Assembly: GCA_017654935.2 (NCBI GenBank)
Contig: CM065682.1
Span: 78,389,765 to 78,453,764, forward strand
DNA: 64,000 nt
From: Phymorhynchus buccinoides
Lineage: Eukaryota; Mollusca; Gastropoda; Neogastropoda; Raphitomidae
Direction of reading: 5' to 3'
This document shows positions 62,623 through 64,000 of this stretch, in pieces (position 1 is the stretch's first letter; every line of letters starts with the position of its first letter). Under the pieces are notes generated by a model, which was not told where the DNA came from, made no database searches, and saw only the letters and a list, made by a program, of their open reading frames with translations. The position numbers and the translations under genes are program-made.

Positions 62623-63186
62623 CACACAACACACACCACACACACACACACACACAAGCTTTATATAGATGCATGCATCCATATCTTTCTGTCTCAGTGT
62701 TTGTCTTGTCTGAATGCTTGACTATCTTTCACTTAGTTAGGCGCATAACGGCAGCATGACGCATCTGCGCTCATAATTGACAGGAAACTGAGCAATCGAA
62801 GAAGAAGAAGAAGAACCCTTTGACTGCCTGCTCCGCATTAACCCTTTCACTGCCTGCTCCGCATTAACCCTTTTACCGCCTGCCCCATGTCTACTACAGG
62901 GGTGTGTGATGTCATTGATGATGTCATAGCTTTTGATGTCATAGTCTTGGAATTGTTTTTTTGGTTTTAGACAAGTCGTGAAAGATATGTCTGTAGACTA
63001 TTTTCTCAGATTGAGTCCAGTATGTCTCTTTTTAAATTTTATGATAAGAAAAATTGATAATTTCTCTTTTTTTCTTCTTCTGGCAGTGAAGGGGTTAATC
63101 CTCAAGTGTTGAATTTTGTTTCAGTTCTGAAGTACTGGTTCGATGCCGTGGATGCTGGAGTCGTTCCCGAAAGGGGCAACACTCTG
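61443..63186 (+). CDS. UPF0489-like type II membrane protein, first two coding exons (partial)
   Basis: Coding exons are 61443-61824 and 63125-63186, joined in phase (1 + 2 bases). The ATG at 61443 has an ideal context CCACCATGG, with another ATG three codons on. Visible: a short basic cytoplasmic end, a single membrane segment at about residues 20-38, a nine-Asp run (69-77), then LPVFVVEEHYEVLKYWFDAV and GVVPERGNTL (to residue 148). The pattern V-V-E-E-H-x-E followed by a tryptophan/aromatic helix and NTL resembles the start of the UPF0489 (C5orf22-like) domain, in which a histidine/aspartate-rich segment should follow. That part is beyond the right edge. Function of the family is not established. 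Confidence 0.68.
61838..62227. mobile_element. AGTGATGTCC MITE split by a nested MITE
   Basis: AGTGATGTCCCGAGG to GGTACATCACT. It starts 13 bp after the exon 1 donor and is interrupted at 61899-62075. Confidence 0.72.
61899..62075. mobile_element. pogo/Tigger-like palindromic MITE, nested
   Basis: CAGTGGAACCTCCCTTATAA to GGAGCTTCCACTG with TA duplications, inserted inside the AGTGATGTCC element. Confidence 0.76.
62443..62660. repeat. (CA)n tracts with duplicated AAGCTTTATATAGATGC
   Basis: Two CA blocks, each followed by AAGCTTTATATAGATGCATGC, showing a local duplication of about 155 bp. Confidence 0.85.
62735..62816. repeat. SINE-like fragment with (GAA)n tail
   Basis: TTAGTTAGGCGCATAACGGC followed by (GAA)n. 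Related to 1015-1085. Confidence 0.55.
62842..63094. mobile_element. piggyBac-like MITE with repeated left end
   Basis: CCCTTTCACTGCCTGCTCC and GGCAGTGAAGGGG ends with TTAA at 62838-62841 and 63095-63098. The left end is repeated about three times in tandem (62817-62885). Confidence 0.65.
63125..63186 (+). CDS. UPF0489-like gene, exon 2
   Basis: 62 bp, acceptor TTTTGTTTCAG, donor CTG|GTGAGA, leaving phase 0. Codes for VLKYWFDAVDAGVVPERGNT and L. Confidence 0.72.
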
Positions 63187-63339
63187 GTGAGACTGTCATT
63201 TCATCGTTCATTTCGTTATTGAAGCAAAAGTAACGTTGTTAAAACACACTGCGCAAAATGAGTAACCATTGTGATGGTAATGCTCTGGACACATATACAG
63301 TTGAACCCTGCTGAAATAAATGAAATTGACAGCACACAA

Positions 63340-63441
63340 CAGTGGAACCTCCCTTATAAGACCTCCCATTATAAGACTCCCTCCCACATAAGACCTACTT
63401 CTCTGAGACATTGCCCTTCTTTGGAAGTATTAAAATTACCC
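63340..63441. mobile_element. pogo/Tigger-like MITE fragment
   Basis: CAGTGGAACCTCCCTTATAA, then the reverse-order interior, with the right part lost. Confidence 0.62.
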
Positions 63442-63841
63442 ACAGCTGTTTTGGGAGGAACATTTAGTTTATCTATATTTTCATAATTTTTTTCAAGCAA
63501 ACTTTAGTTAACTATAAGTAACTTTTCATAAATAACAGGCGAGAATATGTTGTAGTATGTGACAAGATTACTTATAGTCAGTGGATATTGCTAGATTTTC
63601 ACTTATAGGCAATCTTATTTATGTTTGTAATACTAAGTGTATTATTTCTACTAGATATGTTGATTGATACTGCTCACAAAAATAAGTTTTTACCATAAAT
63701 CTGAGGGAAGAAATATATTTGAATTACTATGTAGAGCATACAGCCAAAATATCTTTACAGACAAAAGTTTGGTACAGTTTTTATCTAAGATTTCTAGATT
63801 CAGGCTTTTAACTAAATAGCTTGATTTTGTGTGGGGCGGAA
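63442..63841 (+). other. UPF0489-like gene, intron 2, nothing recognised
   Basis: AT-rich sequence without visible repeats or exons. Confidence 0.5.
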
Positions 63842-63923
63842 CAGCTGTGTACCTCCCTTATAAGACCCCTCCCTTATAGGACCTCATTTGGGATATTTTT
63901 GTCTTATACGGGAGGTTCCACTG
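63842..63923. mobile_element. pogo/Tigger-like MITE, short internally deleted copy
   Basis: About 80 bp, essentially two inverted ends facing each other, ending GGAGGTTCCACTG. Confidence 0.62.
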
Positions 63924-64000
63924 TACCAGCATTTCTACTAATTAAATCATAATTATTAAATTAAAAAAAAGAAGGAAAGGCAACTGATTTTAGACTTAGT

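Noticed and set aside
62168..62668. 166-codon Cys/His-rich frame
   Set aside because: Mostly (CA)n/(TG)n translation inside intron 1 of the UPF0489-like gene.

Overview
This is a window of repeat-dense animal nuclear DNA. It has GT-AG introns, spliced genes for conserved eukaryotic proteins, TTAGGG-type telomere-like tracts, tRNA-derived SINEs, LINE remnants and many short inverted-repeat transposons. The gene content and repeat style fit a marine lophotrochozoan, most likely a gastropod mollusc. That assignment is inference from style and no species is claimed.

Four protein-coding genes could be rebuilt exon by exon from splice sites, phase and protein motifs. (1) Minus strand, 418-12997: a complete 8-exon, 370-aa Cdc1/Ted1/MPPE1-type membrane metallophosphoesterase. 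(2) Minus strand, 22300-31162: a 5-exon RING plus TRAF-type zinc-finger E3 ligase resembling the N-terminal half of NRDP1/RNF41. Its last exon carries an apparent 1-base frameshift, and its splice-acceptor region is tandemly duplicated six times. (3) Plus strand, from 31890: the first three coding exons of UTP6 (U3 snoRNA-associated, SSU processome), head-to-head with gene 2 over a 727-bp putative bidirectional promoter that holds a perfect NRF-1 palindrome. (4) Plus strand, from 61443: the first two coding exons of a type II membrane protein with the start of a UPF0489-like domain, running off the right edge.

About 17.5 kb (36514-54007) is one satellite array of a 43-bp monomer built from short palindromes. 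Nine copies of a 0.55-0.69 kb inverted-repeat transposon lie inside it. The seven copies with an informative junction show shared signatures, so the transposon inserted once or very few times and was then amplified with the satellite, giving a higher-order repeat of about 4.18 kb. The transposon carries promoter-like motifs and a short zinc-finger ORF. The array appears to start inside a piggyBac-like MITE and ends in a 500-N scaffold gap (54008-54507). No further UTP6 exon was found after the gap, so linkage across it is doubtful.

The rest is introns and spacers filled with pogo/Tigger-like palindromic MITEs (TA duplications), piggyBac-like MITEs (TTAA duplications), other TIR elements, foldback elements with telomere-like arms, SINEs, LINE 3' ends sitting in (GA)n tracts, minisatellites (5, 20, about 26, about 48 and 75 bp units) and long microsatellites.
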